A stretch of DNA of 64,000 nucleotides from Proteus hauseri ATCC 700826 (GCF_001654965.1 NZ_LXEV01000034.1:62001-126000), one strand, 5' to 3'. Positions 19,996-29,478 are shown, numbered from the stretch's first letter. The notes: generated from the letters alone by a model not told the origin. Translations and numbers: made by a program.

Positions 19996-21036
19996 TTATT
20001 CTTTTTTACCTTCATCTTCCTTTTTCTCTGGGAATACAAAGCTTGCAATAATTCCAAGAGCTAAAACACCAAGTACTACAAACAGACTGGTTGTCGCGGA
20101 GATGCTATATCCATGCTGCCAGATATGGTCGGTTGCATTCAAACCAAGTTTTGCAGCAATAAAGAACAACAGCACAATAACCGCTTTTTCAAGGTAAACA
20201 AGGTACTGTTTTAACGCTTCCAACACAAAGTAGAGCGTACGTAAGCCTAAGATTGCGAACATCATTGCACTATACACAATAAGTGGTTCACGGCTTACTG
20301 CGATAATAGCGGGAACAGAGTCGAAAGCAAACATCACATCAGAAAGCTCTACGACAGCAACACACAACATTAATGGTGTTGCATATAATGCCGCTTTGGT
20401 ACCGCGCCCTATCGTAACATCTTTGTTTTCTGGCTTAGCCAGCTCAACATCAACTTCTTTTTGTGTTAATAAGAAAGCGTGACCACTGATTTTTGGCCAT
20501 ATCGGGAAAAATCTTTTTACTAAGCGGTAAGCGAGATGTTGTGAGTAATCTTCAATTTCTTCACTCTCATTACCACTTTTCAGCATCATGACTGCCGTCC
20601 AAGCAACAATTAGCGCAAATACAACTTCAACATATGGCCCTAAACTTAATAGTCCTGTACCGATAGCAACGAAAATTCCACGGAAAACGATAGCCCCGAT
20701 AATCCCCCAATAAAGCACACGGTGGCGGAAGCGATCTGGCACTGCAAACCATGAGAAAATAGCCATCATGACAAACAGGTTATCAACAGAAAGTACTTTT
20801 TCTAACGCATAACCCGTTACAAATAGGCTGGCGACTTCTGAACCATGATGAATGTAAAGGAATCCTGCGAATACCATTGCAATGGCAACCCAGAATAACG
20901 ACCAAAATATGGCATTCTTCAATGAAACCGGCTTATCTGCTCTGTGCATAAATAAGTCGATAAAAATAGCGCCAATCGCAAGTACGATAAAAACAATGAC
21001 AGTTTCTGTCGGAAAACCAATATGTGTGGATACCAT
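19996..21036 (-). CDS. terC: Integral membrane protein TerC
   Basis: 346 residues with about nine hydrophobic spans. TerC-family signatures are visible: IFWSLFWVAIAMVFAG, YALEKVLSVDNLFVM (acidic residues inside a span) and VAVVELSDVMFAFDSVPA (a second acidic span). Family members are implicated in metal-ion export or metal supply to secreted enzymes, and in Ter systems TerC anchors TerB and TerD-like proteins to the membrane. The tail is highly charged (PEKKEDEGKKE). Confidence 0.96.
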   Translation of the reverse strand: MVSTHIGFPTETVIVFIVLAIGAIFIDLFMHRADKPVSLKNAIFWSLFWVAIAMVFAGFLYIHHGSEVASLFVTGYALEKVLSVDNLFVMMAIFSWFAVPDRFRHRVLYWGIIGAIVFRGIFVAIGTGLLSLGPYVEVVFALIVAWTAVMMLKSGNESEEIEDYSQHLAYRLVKRFFPIWPKISGHAFLLTQKEVDVELAKPENKDVTIGRGTKAALYATPLMLCVAVVELSDVMFAFDSVPAIIAVSREPLIVYSAMMFAILGLRTLYFVLEALKQYLVYLEKAVIVLLFFIAAKLGLNATDHIWQHGYSISATTSLFVVLGVLALGIIASFVFPEKKEDEGKKE

Positions 21037-21070
21037 AATAATTCCTGGACGGTTCCCTATATTAAATTAA

Positions 21071-21526
21071 TTACAAACCAAACTCTGCGGGCTCAAAACC
21101 TAATGCAATAGCAATAGCACGCACAGCCTCTTTTTCATCATTGTCAAAATCACCATCGCTTTTCGCAACAGCGATACCAACACGAATAGCTAATTGCGCA
21201 GCTTCTGGCTGATCTTTCATCGCCAAAATATACTTCATCGTTTCACCTTTACCGATTTCAGTATCAAACTCGAAACTCGTAATTAACTTATTAAAGAATT
21301 CGATAACTTCGGAAGTATCAAATACCTTAAGTTCATCCGATGCTTTTAAAAAACCCAACATCTTCTGTTTTTCTTCTGAACTTACACCGTCACTCGCAAT
21401 CGCGATTCGAGCACAAACGGCAACGGTACCTTGCATAAACTTTTTGTTTTTAAAGCGATTAACTTGTTTAGCTAACTCAGAACGACCTGAATTAAAACCT
21501 TCTTTTAATTTATTGAAAAAACTCAT
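21071..21526 (-). CDS. terB: Tellurite resistance protein TerB
   Basis: 151 residues, all-helical TerB fold. The start MSFFNKLKEGFNSGRSELAK matches known TerB; the open frame continues upstream to 21640 but that part overlaps terA in another frame. The metal-binding acidic residues are visible in ASDGVSSEEKQKM and KSDGDFDNDEKEAV. TerB is the cytoplasmic partner of TerC in the Ter membrane complex. It lies 25 bp after terA. Confidence 0.95.
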   Translation of the reverse strand: MSFFNKLKEGFNSGRSELAKQVNRFKNKKFMQGTVAVCARIAIASDGVSSEEKQKMLGFLKASDELKVFDTSEVIEFFNKLITSFEFDTEIGKGETMKYILAMKDQPEAAQLAIRVGIAVAKSDGDFDNDEKEAVRAIAIALGFEPAEFGL

Positions 21527-21551
21527 GTTGATTTTCCTTTTATCGACTAGA

Positions 21552-22724
21552 TCACTTAGAACCGGCTGTCCAGCGAAATCCCCACCCATAGGCATTATCC
21601 ATATCACGGTGGCCTTTAAAAAACTCATTAAGACGTTCAACTTTTATCGAGCCGTTCTCGTTAACTAATCGAGCAATGGCACACATACCTCGGCCATTAT
21701 TACCATCAGTTAAACGCGTTTCGATAGGTGGTTGGTCAGGTACATGAATGGTGACGACACCATCTGTTTTACTCCAATTTGGTACGCCTTCATAAATAAA
21801 AGCAAAAATCAGCACTTGCTTAATATTCTTCCATTCGCGCCCATTAACGAAGATCCACTCACCACCAGAAATATCACCTGTACGATCATCACCTTGTAAC
21901 TCAACATAAGGCTCACGTTGGAAATCACCAAAACCGTTGCCTAATGCTTGAATAACCGATTTATAACCTTGTTGTAATTCAACAAATGCACCGATATCTA
22001 AATCTATACCTTTATTGCCACCAAACAAGCCACCAAGTAATCCTGAGTTATTGCTCTTTTCACGGTGCCAATTCAAGTTGATGCGAATTTTGCCGAAATC
22101 ATCACGCTTTGTAAGGCTAATAGCAGGCTTTTCTTTAGTTAAAGAAACTTTGCTTAAATTCACACTACTTGGTGTTGGTACTGGAGTCGGTGCTGCTGGA
22201 GCCGGAGCCGGCGCTGGCGCTGGCGTAGGATCAGCAATATCAACACCAAAATGCTCAGCTAATGGTTTTAAACCACCATTAAACCCTTGTGCGATAAATC
22301 TAAATTTCCAGCTATCATTACGACGATATAATTCACCTAAAATTAACGCCGCTTCTTGGCGTCCATTTATTTCAACATTACCATTGGCAACCACTTCATT
22401 GTTGGCATCAACTTGAATAGAGAGTCGTTGTAAATTCGCAATAGTTTGTTGTCCGTCGCACGTTGCTGTAAAAGCAATTTTATCAACATCAGGGCGTAAA
22501 CGAGTTAAATCAACCGTAAACGAAGTGCTATTTCCTGAAGTTGCATAAATAATAGTACGGTCATCATTTGCTGTTTGACCATAAAACACCATATCCGCAT
22601 CACCTTTGACTTTACCTGAAGCGAAAAGTCTAAACGCAGAAGCATCAACAGCTGCGCCAGATTGAATACGGACAATTAATGTTTGCGTCGGTACAGGAAG
22701 ATTCCCGCCGGGTGTCATATTCAT
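21552..22724 (-). CDS. terA: Tellurite resistance protein TerA
   Basis: 390 residues with two beta-sandwich domains related to TerD (about residues 1-165 and 200-390) joined by a Pro/Ala linker (DPTPAPAPAPAPAAP). The acidic metal loops are weaker than in TerD; the second domain has GLLGGLFGGNKGIDLDIGAF. Its ATG adjoins the TerZ stop codon, so the two are translationally linked. It is the second gene of terZABCDE. Confidence 0.94.
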   Translation of the reverse strand: MNMTPGGNLPVPTQTLIVRIQSGAAVDASAFRLFASGKVKGDADMVFYGQTANDDRTIIYATSGNSTSFTVDLTRLRPDVDKIAFTATCDGQQTIANLQRLSIQVDANNEVVANGNVEINGRQEAALILGELYRRNDSWKFRFIAQGFNGGLKPLAEHFGVDIADPTPAPAPAPAPAAPTPVPTPSSVNLSKVSLTKEKPAISLTKRDDFGKIRINLNWHREKSNNSGLLGGLFGGNKGIDLDIGAFVELQQGYKSVIQALGNGFGDFQREPYVELQGDDRTGDISGGEWIFVNGREWKNIKQVLIFAFIYEGVPNWSKTDGVVTIHVPDQPPIETRLTDGNNGRGMCAIARLVNENGSIKVERLNEFFKGHRDMDNAYGWGFRWTAGSK

Positions 22725-23309
22725 TTATCGCACCACCGTAGCCAAAATATCAGGCATCATGTCGTTAATTACGCGGCCTCGACAAGGCGCACCATAAGCG
22801 GTGAAGTCCCACTGTCCACCATTGCGTTGTAGCGCAGCAATAACGATACCAGTATGAGAACCTTGTTCAGTTAACTTGTAATGAGCAAGTTCTTTGCTTG
22901 TTGTTTTATCAACAACACGGCAAAAAGCATTTTCAACTTCATTAAATGTCTGCCCACGGAAGCTATTTACCGTAAAAACCAAGTATTCAACATTGCTTGG
23001 TAAACGATTTAAATCGACAAAAATTGTTTCATCATCACCATCGCCATCACCCGTTAAATTATCGCCTGAATGAACAACCGACTGACAGCTTGATTTTAGT
23101 TTACGAAACCAAATGGTATCGATTTGATGACCAGAGGCATCAAGCAAAACACAGCTGGCATCTAAATCAATAGAACCACCACCACCGAAAAGACCACCGA
23201 GAAATCCTTTTTTCTTAATCGGATCCCAGCCTAAACCAAACATTAAATGACTCAGTGTAGGTGCTTGTTTACTGAGAGAAACGGTTTGATTCTTGCTTAA
23301 TGAAACCAT
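22725..23309 (-). CDS. terZ: Tellurium resistance protein TerZ (TerD family)
   Basis: 194 residues and first gene of the minus-strand ter operon. It has the N-terminal repeat MVSLSKNQTVSLSKQAPTL, a TerZ/TerX-type insertion KKKGFLGGLFGGGGSIDLDA, and the calcium-binding loop GDNLTGDGDGDDE. It is read from the divergent promoter region at 23310-23632, which is rich in palindromes. Confidence 0.95.
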   Translation of the reverse strand: MVSLSKNQTVSLSKQAPTLSHLMFGLGWDPIKKKGFLGGLFGGGGSIDLDASCVLLDASGHQIDTIWFRKLKSSCQSVVHSGDNLTGDGDGDDETIFVDLNRLPSNVEYLVFTVNSFRGQTFNEVENAFCRVVDKTTSKELAHYKLTEQGSHTGIVIAALQRNGGQWDFTAYGAPCRGRVINDMMPDILATVVR

Positions 23310-23632
23310 AATTAACTTCCTTCAGAGGTAGAGTGAAATAACAAAGCCTTTTGCATTTAAATCTTTATGATGAAAATCATCATATCATGATGAAGTAGTT
23401 GAGCAAGTTTATTTTTACAACTCCAGATTAAAGTTTTGTCAATTTGTTGATATATAATGTATTTTTATTATTACAACCACTCGAAAATTAAGAATAACCC
23501 CAACAGCAATCAGATAAATTATTAGTTTTAAACTTATGTGAAATAAATCATATTATGATTGACACTAATCAAAGGAAACATCATGATTGTAGGATAAGTT
23601 TTCTAGCAACCTATCTCACGGTATAAAGATTA
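23310..23632. promoter_or_regulatory. Divergent regulatory region between terZ and the ter-linked biosynthetic operon
   Basis: Three dyads are visible. ATGATGA-AAA-TCATCAT (23367-23383) and CATCAT-ATC-ATGATG (23378-23392) overlap; AATCATA-T-TATGATT lies at 23546-23560. All share a TGAT/ATCA core. They flank the interval between the two divergent operons, as operators for a shared regulator would. TerW, encoded 5 kb away, is an obvious candidate but this is inference. Confidence 0.6.
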
Positions 23633-24700
23633 ATGAACAACACGATTTGGTTAATGGAAGGGTTATCTTCCCAACGCGATATAATTCAAAGTGTTAAACG
23701 CTTTGCAGATCAACAACACCAAAAAATTACGTTGTTGGCTTCTCATCGTCATCCACGAAATGAGATTTTATCGCTAGCTGATAATGCTTTTTATGAACCT
23801 CAAGATGAGTCTCAACGTCTCGCATTTATCGTAGATACGGTTAAAAAACACCATGTCGATGCCATACATACCGGGCGAAACTGCGCATGGTTTGAAAACC
23901 ATCGTAACGACATTGAATCATTAGGTGTTAAATTAACAACAGGCGCAACTAACCTTGACCAACTGCAACTTGCGGATGATAAAGTCGCATTTGCGCAAGC
24001 AATGGAACAATGTGGTTTACCTGTGGTGCCTTCTATTTGTATCACTTCTATTGATGAGCTAGAAAAGCAGCTTAAAAACCCCGTTTTTGGTGACACCCCT
24101 TTGTGTATCAAACCAGTAAAAGGCATCTATGGTATGGGTTTTTGGTGCTTTGATAACACGGTTTCACCAATGGCAATTTTTAGTCATCCTGAAAATCGCC
24201 GAGTAAATCCTCAGCAATATCTTGATGCGCTAAAACAAGTTGAACACTTTGAGCCAATGGTGCTCATGCCTTATTTACCAGGGCCTGAATATTCTGTAGA
24301 TATGGTAGTTGAACAAGGCGAGGTCATTGCAGCAGTCGCTCGTCGTAAAGAAGGGGCGATTCAGCACCTAGAAATCTCTGGTGAAGCTTATGAGTTGGGC
24401 AAAGCTTGTGCCACAGCGATGAAAGCCGACGGGATTGTAAATGTGCAAACCCGTAATAATCATCAAGGCCGTCCTCTTTTACTTGAAATCAATATGCGTC
24501 CTTCTGGCGGTATTGGTTATACCCAGCATTGCGGCATCAACCTTGCCGGAATTTTTGCCCTACGCCAATTAAATTTAATGAGTGTTGAAGCGGCAAAAGC
24601 TGAAAGTAGCCATTTTTCACCAACAAAAATACGTTCAATCACCGATTCTGTTGTGTTTAATTCCACACTGACAAACTTAATAAGTACGGATAATAATTAA
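23633..24700 (+). CDS. ATP-grasp enzyme of the Ter-associated biosynthetic operon
   Basis: 355 residues with an ATP-grasp fold: DDKVAFAQAMEQCGLPVVPS is the typical start of the ATP-grasp core (about residues 113-133), LCIKPVKGIYGMGFW supplies the nucleotide-binding Lys and Gly loop, and LLEINMRPSGGIGYTQ (about 284-300) the metal-binding Glu/Asn pair. Such enzymes join a carboxylate to an amine or thiol through an acyl-phosphate. It is first of five tightly spaced genes divergent from terZ; comparative work on Ter systems (Anantharaman, Iyer and Aravind) assigned this set to an unidentified nucleoside-like metabolite. Confidence 0.88.
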   Translation: MNNTIWLMEGLSSQRDIIQSVKRFADQQHQKITLLASHRHPRNEILSLADNAFYEPQDESQRLAFIVDTVKKHHVDAIHTGRNCAWFENHRNDIESLGVKLTTGATNLDQLQLADDKVAFAQAMEQCGLPVVPSICITSIDELEKQLKNPVFGDTPLCIKPVKGIYGMGFWCFDNTVSPMAIFSHPENRRVNPQQYLDALKQVEHFEPMVLMPYLPGPEYSVDMVVEQGEVIAAVARRKEGAIQHLEISGEAYELGKACATAMKADGIVNVQTRNNHQGRPLLLEINMRPSGGIGYTQHCGINLAGIFALRQLNLMSVEAAKAESSHFSPTKIRSITDSVVFNSTLTNLISTDNN

Positions 24701-24702
24701 TA

Positions 24703-25848
24703 ATGAATAGTATGACTGACCCTTTAGTTTACCGTCGTCATCTTACCTGTGGCACATTAAGCGTAACGCCAAATTGCCCAATAGAGTTACTTGATGAGTT
24801 ATTTGATATTGCTGAAAGACGCAATCCTAAACGTGCTTTCCTTTTTGTAAGTAAAGTATTAGGTCGTCATATTCCAGTTTCACCTAACACCATGCGCAGT
24901 ATTTACCAAAAAATTGCTACGCAATTTCCTGACACTCTTGAAGGCCCTGTGCTTTTCATTGGCATGGCAGAAACAGCAGTTGGCCTTGGCGCTGGCATTT
25001 TTGATGAAGTCAGAAATCGTTATAACAATGCGGTGTACTTAACATCAACTCGTCACCCAATTGATCATGCTGATTTACTGTGTGAGTTTAAAGAAAATCA
25101 CAGCCATGCCACTGATCACTTGCTCTATTTACCGCAAAATACACAGCAACGTCAATGGGTGCAACAAGCGCAAACTGTTGTATTAATTGATGATGAAGCC
25201 ACCACGGGCAATACCTTTATCAATTTACTTTCTGCACTACGCGAAGATGGCGGCCTATGTCAGATAAAACAGGTTATCACAGTTACACTGACCGATTGGA
25301 GTGAAAACGCTATCGCACAGCGTTCACCATTACCGGTAAAAACTATTTCATTAGTACAAGGAAAATGGCTCTGGGAAGCCAACCCTGATGCACCGTTACC
25401 AATAATGCCGAATGTAAATGTGACCGCATCTGGCCATGTCGCCATTACCGGAAAACAGAGCTGGGGGCGTTTAGGAATGACAACGCCTGCAAATGATTTG
25501 GGCGCATCTGTTCAAGCATCAGAAAATGAAAAAATTCTTGTTTTAGGATCTGGCGAGTTTGTCTGGGAACCATTCTTACTTGCTGAACGCCTTGAAAAAC
25601 AAGGTGCATCAGTGAAATATAGCTCAACGACGCGCTCACCAATTGCAACCAATTTTGCTATTCAGTCAGCAATTACATTTACAGATAACTATGGTTTAGG
25701 TATTCCTAATTTTGTATATAACGTTGCTCACCAGCAATTTGATCGCATAATTCTTTGCTGCGAAACGCCAACTCAGAGCGTAGATCCTCAGCTTATTAAT
25801 GCACTACAAAAAGTGGCGCCTATTGTCGAGGTGCTAAGTTATGACTAA
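24703..25848 (+). CDS. Phosphoribosyltransferase-domain protein with TRSP domain
   Basis: 381 residues. The N-terminal two thirds is a PRTase-like fold with the PRPP-binding motif VVLIDDEATTGNTFINLL (about residues 158-175). The last part (about 265-381, VLGSGEFVWEPFLLAERLEK) is the small TRSP domain found only in Ter-linked PRTases. It probably transfers phosphoribose to, or removes it from, a base-like substrate in the same pathway as the ATP-grasp enzyme. It starts 2 bp after the upstream gene and overlaps the next by 8 bp. Confidence 0.88.
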   Translation: MNSMTDPLVYRRHLTCGTLSVTPNCPIELLDELFDIAERRNPKRAFLFVSKVLGRHIPVSPNTMRSIYQKIATQFPDTLEGPVLFIGMAETAVGLGAGIFDEVRNRYNNAVYLTSTRHPIDHADLLCEFKENHSHATDHLLYLPQNTQQRQWVQQAQTVVLIDDEATTGNTFINLLSALREDGGLCQIKQVITVTLTDWSENAIAQRSPLPVKTISLVQGKWLWEANPDAPLPIMPNVNVTASGHVAITGKQSWGRLGMTTPANDLGASVQASENEKILVLGSGEFVWEPFLLAERLEKQGASVKYSSTTRSPIATNFAIQSAITFTDNYGLGIPNFVYNVAHQQFDRIILCCETPTQSVDPQLINALQKVAPIVEVLSYD

Positions 25849-26617
25849 ACCGGTTATTTTTTCTGACTTAGACGACACATTATTTCAAACGCGTCGCAAA
25901 ATGGTTGATGAACTTAATTTAGAGCCTTACCAAACTGGTGCGCTTGATAGAAGCTTACAACCTCGTAGTTTTATGACTGAAGAACAAGCCATGTTAGTAA
26001 ATTGGTTGCTGGAACACGCTGATTTAATCCCCGTTACCGCACGCGGTACAGAAGAAATCAGCCGTGTTTCTATTCCGTTTCGTTCTTGGTCGATAACCAC
26101 TCATGGAGCCGTCATATTAACCCCTGAAGGTAAAGCAGATAAACAGTGGCAAGCGATGATTACTCAACATCTTTCGGCTTATACTCAACGTTTACTTACC
26201 TTACAAAAATTTATTACTGATGTAATGGCAAAACGTCAAATCGATGGTTGGGCACGAATTAACTATGAATATGGTGATTTACCTATTTATTTAGTGATGA
26301 AACATAATGACAGCACAAAACTCGATGAACTGAATGCTATAGGTGATGAGTTAGAAGAAACCCTCTCAACCGATGGCTTTTATATTCATCGCAACAGTAA
26401 CAATATTGCGTGGCTACCTGAACCGATAGAAAAAGGAAAAGCGGTCACTTATTTGCTCGATAAATTAAAAGCTGAGCGAGGTATTTTTCCCGTTATTGGC
26501 TTAGGTGATAGCTTAAGTGATCATCGCTTTATGAAATTATGTAGCTGGTTTGGTGTACCTCGTCAAAGTCAGTTTGCAGATGCCATTAATAGCAAAATTT
26601 TTGGAGAACAAGCATGA
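25841..26617 (+). CDS. HAD-superfamily hydrolase of the Ter-associated operon
   Basis: 258 residues. Motif I is FSDLDDTLFQTRRK (residues 7-20) and motif IV GLGDSLSDHRFM (about 223-234). A cap domain with the long insertion before motif III places it with the COG0561-like phosphatases. It probably removes a phosphate from an intermediate of the pathway. It overlaps both neighbours (8 bp and 4 bp), showing translational coupling. Confidence 0.88.
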   Translation: MTKPVIFSDLDDTLFQTRRKMVDELNLEPYQTGALDRSLQPRSFMTEEQAMLVNWLLEHADLIPVTARGTEEISRVSIPFRSWSITTHGAVILTPEGKADKQWQAMITQHLSAYTQRLLTLQKFITDVMAKRQIDGWARINYEYGDLPIYLVMKHNDSTKLDELNAIGDELEETLSTDGFYIHRNSNNIAWLPEPIEKGKAVTYLLDKLKAERGIFPVIGLGDSLSDHRFMKLCSWFGVPRQSQFADAINSKIFGEQA

Positions 26618-27690
26618 TGGATCATAAGCCTTTTTCAGGCTCTTATTTATCGGGTGATGTCGATTTTCTACTGCAACCCGTCAATATTGAAATGACCCCT
26701 GTTGAAATAAAAGAAGAACTGATTCAATCAGGTAAATTTCACTATTCCGATATGTTAAGCCAAGAGCCAGAGCCGACTCAGTGGCATTTAGATCTGTTTG
26801 AAAAAGCACTTGAAACGGGTGCCTCTCGTTTAGCCAATGAAGTGGTTATGTTAGCGAAAGCGTTAATCCAGCGATTTGGTGATACGCCGATTATTTTAAC
26901 TAGTTTAGTGCGTGCGGGCGTGCCTTTAGGGGTTATGTTGCAACAAACGCTTCGTAAAATGGGCAAAACCTCTTATCACTATGGCATCAGCATCATTAGA
27001 GATAGAGGAATTGATACCCAAGCACTTTCGTGGATAGAAGAACGTCACGGTACGCAAGGTATTGTTTTCGTTGATGGTTGGACGGGAAAAGGTGCAATCA
27101 CCGGTGAGTTGATTCGTTCACTATCAGGAAGAAAAGGCTACCCAGCTCAACCCCGATTAGTCGTATTAGCTGACCCTTGTGGCTGCGCATGGTTAAGCGC
27201 TAGCGATGAAGATTGGCTAATCCCTTTTGGTATTATGGGGGCACCTGTTTCTGGTTTGATTTCACGCTCAATTTGGACTCAACAAGGTTTTCATGGTTTT
27301 GTAAACTGCCAACACCTAAAACAATACGAGTGCAGCCGCTATCTAGTCGATACCGTAGCCAAATCTATTGATAAGCTTGATATCCCAAATGTGGATATTG
27401 CGACTTTCAAAGAACAACAGTCAGATTTAAAAAAACTTAGCGAAAACGTCGTTAGTTCACTTGCAAAAAAATATGATATTTCAAATATCAATCGTATAAA
27501 ACCCGGTATTGCTGAAGCCACACGCGCCGTATTACGCCGTGTACCCGATCATGTTTTAGTGAGAAAAATAACAGATCCCGATGTTGCCCTGCTGGTTTAT
27601 CTCGCTCAGGAAAAAAATATCGCTGTTATCGAGGCTGGAGATGCTATCGGACAATATCGTGCAGTGACTATCATTAAAAAGGTGAAATAA
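26614..27690 (+). CDS. StiP-family protein: cysteine-protease/PRTase-like domain with C-terminal PELOTA RNA-binding domain
   Basis: 358 residues. The N-terminal 240 residues hold TSLVRAGVPLGVMLQQ, a PRPP-type loop VFVDGWTGKGAITGEL (about residues 151-166) and the Cys-containing LADPCGCAWLSASDEDW. This set has been described as a cysteine-protease-like domain in Ter operons (StiP family). The C-terminal 80 residues (VLVRKITDPDVALLVYL, then IAVIEAGDAIGQYRAVTI) form a PELOTA-type RNA-binding fold. The presence of an RNA-binding domain points to action on, or regulation by, RNA. Fourth gene of the operon. Confidence 0.85.
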   Translation: MMDHKPFSGSYLSGDVDFLLQPVNIEMTPVEIKEELIQSGKFHYSDMLSQEPEPTQWHLDLFEKALETGASRLANEVVMLAKALIQRFGDTPIILTSLVRAGVPLGVMLQQTLRKMGKTSYHYGISIIRDRGIDTQALSWIEERHGTQGIVFVDGWTGKGAITGELIRSLSGRKGYPAQPRLVVLADPCGCAWLSASDEDWLIPFGIMGAPVSGLISRSIWTQQGFHGFVNCQHLKQYECSRYLVDTVAKSIDKLDIPNVDIATFKEQQSDLKKLSENVVSSLAKKYDISNINRIKPGIAEATRAVLRRVPDHVLVRKITDPDVALLVYLAQEKNIAVIEAGDAIGQYRAVTIIKKVK

Positions 27691-28634
27691 TGATTGAACG
27701 ATTATCCCCTTGGAATTTAGGGGCAACACTCTATATGCCAGCAACACGTACTGACATTGCACAGACTGTTATTAATCAAAAAATTGCAGGATTACGCTCA
27801 CTTATCATCTGTTTAGAAGATGCGGTAAGTGAAGCAGATATTCCTGTTGCATTACAGAATTTAAAAACGCTGTTAAACACCTTGGCACAAAGCAAGAAAA
27901 ACAGTGATTGCAGCCATTGGCCACTGCTTTTTATTCGCCCTCGTCATACCGAAATGGGCCAATGGATCACTAACAATTTAGACCTCAGCGCTATTGATGG
28001 TTTTGTATTGCCTAAATTTACTCAAGCGTCGCTACCCGTTTGGTGGGACATCATGGAAAACACACATTTGTGTATGATGCCAACCCTTGAAACTGAAGAA
28101 GTATTTGATGTTATTCAAATGACTGAACTGGCAAATTTGCTACTTACTCATCCTTGTCATAATCGAATTATTGCTTTGCGTATTGGTGGAAATGACTTAA
28201 TGAATGTGATTTCCCTGAGAAGAAATCGTCATTTAACACTTTACGATGGCCCTATGGGATATGTCATAAAAATGCTAGTGGCTGTATTTGGTGCTCGTCA
28301 GTTTGCACTAACAGCTCCTGTTTGCGAGCATATTGATGATCACCAAATTATGGATAAAGAGCTCGCACTTGATATCGCGAATGGCCTTGTTGGTAAAACG
28401 GCAATTCATCCAAAACAGATCCACAAAATTGAGCAAGCATTAATGGTTTCTCAATCGGATCACTCAGATGCATTACGTATATTAAACTCCACACAAGCGG
28501 TGTTTAAATCTCAAGGTGCAATGTGCGAACCCGCAACACATCGTCGCTGGGCGCTAAGTGTTTTAACAAGAGCAAAAATTTATGGCATTATGCCTAATCA
28601 ACAAAATAATGCTCAGCGCTTTAATGTCACGTGA
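27690..28634 (+). CDS. HpcH/HpaI-type aldolase (citrate-lyase beta-subunit-like) of the Ter-associated operon
   Basis: 314 residues, TIM-barrel CitE-like. Signs are LYMPATRTD at the start, SLIICLEDAVSEAD (substrate/metal Glu-Asp), LFIRPRHTEMG, MMPTLETEEVFDV, and GLVGKTAIHPKQI near the end. Such enzymes cleave or form C-C bonds next to a carboxylate. Its ATG overlaps the preceding stop by one base, so it is the last gene of the five-gene operon. Confidence 0.9.
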   Translation: MIERLSPWNLGATLYMPATRTDIAQTVINQKIAGLRSLIICLEDAVSEADIPVALQNLKTLLNTLAQSKKNSDCSHWPLLFIRPRHTEMGQWITNNLDLSAIDGFVLPKFTQASLPVWWDIMENTHLCMMPTLETEEVFDVIQMTELANLLLTHPCHNRIIALRIGGNDLMNVISLRRNRHLTLYDGPMGYVIKMLVAVFGARQFALTAPVCEHIDDHQIMDKELALDIANGLVGKTAIHPKQIHKIEQALMVSQSDHSDALRILNSTQAVFKSQGAMCEPATHRRWALSVLTRAKIYGIMPNQQNNAQRFNVT

Positions 28635-28725
28635 TATTAATTTTTATCGCTATTAATATTACGTTTAATATTTAAAATATCTTTTGTTGTTGATATTTAT
28701 TTTGAATATATTTTACTTACACCGC

Positions 28726-28754
28726 TATAACTAAAGTTTTATTCTTTAGTTATA
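28726..28754. terminator. Strong palindrome after the Ter biosynthetic operon
   Basis: Perfect 11-bp arms TATAACTAAAG / CTTTAGTTATA around a 7-nt TTTTATT loop, 92 bp past the aldolase stop. It lacks a clean trailing T-run, so it could be a terminator or an operator of terW. Confidence 0.5.
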
Positions 28755-28946
28755 GCTCAATAAAAGAGCAATATTCTTTTATGTTGTAATGTTAAAAATA
28801 ATATATTTTTTCACTTTACTTATTATTTTATACTATATTTAACATATGACTTATTTCAAATTATTCTTAAATAAAGAACATAAGAATATCAGATAATAAT
28901 GTCTGAATGTTTTAACATACGAATTACAGATAAGTGGTAACTAAGC

Positions 28947-29414
28947 ATGCAACTAAGCACTCGTCAGGTCAGAGTCTTTACACTGGCAACGCTTTTAAGC
29001 CCAGGGAAAAAGGTTCCAACAATTAAAATTATTTCAGCTCTTGAATGTTCAGAGCCTACGCTTACTCGTGTATTAAAAGAGATAAGAGACTCCTATGGTG
29101 CTGAAATAAAATACAGTAAATCCTCTCGTGCTTATCAAATGACTGAGCGCGGACAGCTTGATAACAAAACATTACGCCGTATGCGAGAAGCATTATCTGC
29201 ACATGAAGAGCTGCGTCACCATGAAATGGCTAGTCGTGTTTATCTCGATAAAGATAAGAAAAAATCTGTTTCATTATCATTAAAAATGTCAGCATTACGT
29301 AAAATAGATAGGCTATCACATTTAAATGACTCAACACGAAGCGAAGCGGTTGAATTATTAGTTGATAACTATATTGAACACTTAATCCTTGCTGCATCAC
29401 AAAAAGAAAAATAG
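28947..29414 (+). CDS. terW: Ter-system DNA-binding regulator TerW
   Basis: 155 residues. The N-terminal 75 residues look like a winged helix-turn-helix (LLSPGKKVPTIKIISALECS, then EPTLTRVLKEIRDSYGAEIK). The C-terminal part (KKSVSLSLKMSALRKIDRLS) resembles a ribbon-helix-helix dimer. It sits between the biosynthetic operon and terY1, as in plasmid R478 and E. coli ter clusters, and is ended by its own terminator. It is the likely regulator of the flanking ter operons. Confidence 0.85.
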   Translation: MQLSTRQVRVFTLATLLSPGKKVPTIKIISALECSEPTLTRVLKEIRDSYGAEIKYSKSSRAYQMTERGQLDNKTLRRMREALSAHEELRHHEMASRVYLDKDKKKSVSLSLKMSALRKIDRLSHLNDSTRSEAVELLVDNYIEHLILAASQKEK

Positions 29415-29439
29415 TTATTCATTATCTGTTCATTTGATA

Positions 29440-29478
29440 AACTTGATATTTACCCCCCTCTAAATATCAAGTTATTTT
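29440..29478 (+). terminator. Terminator of terW
   Basis: A perfect 13-bp stem AACTTGATATTTA / TAAATATCAAGTT with a CCCCCCTC loop, then ATTTTAT, 25 bp after the terW stop codon. Confidence 0.85.
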
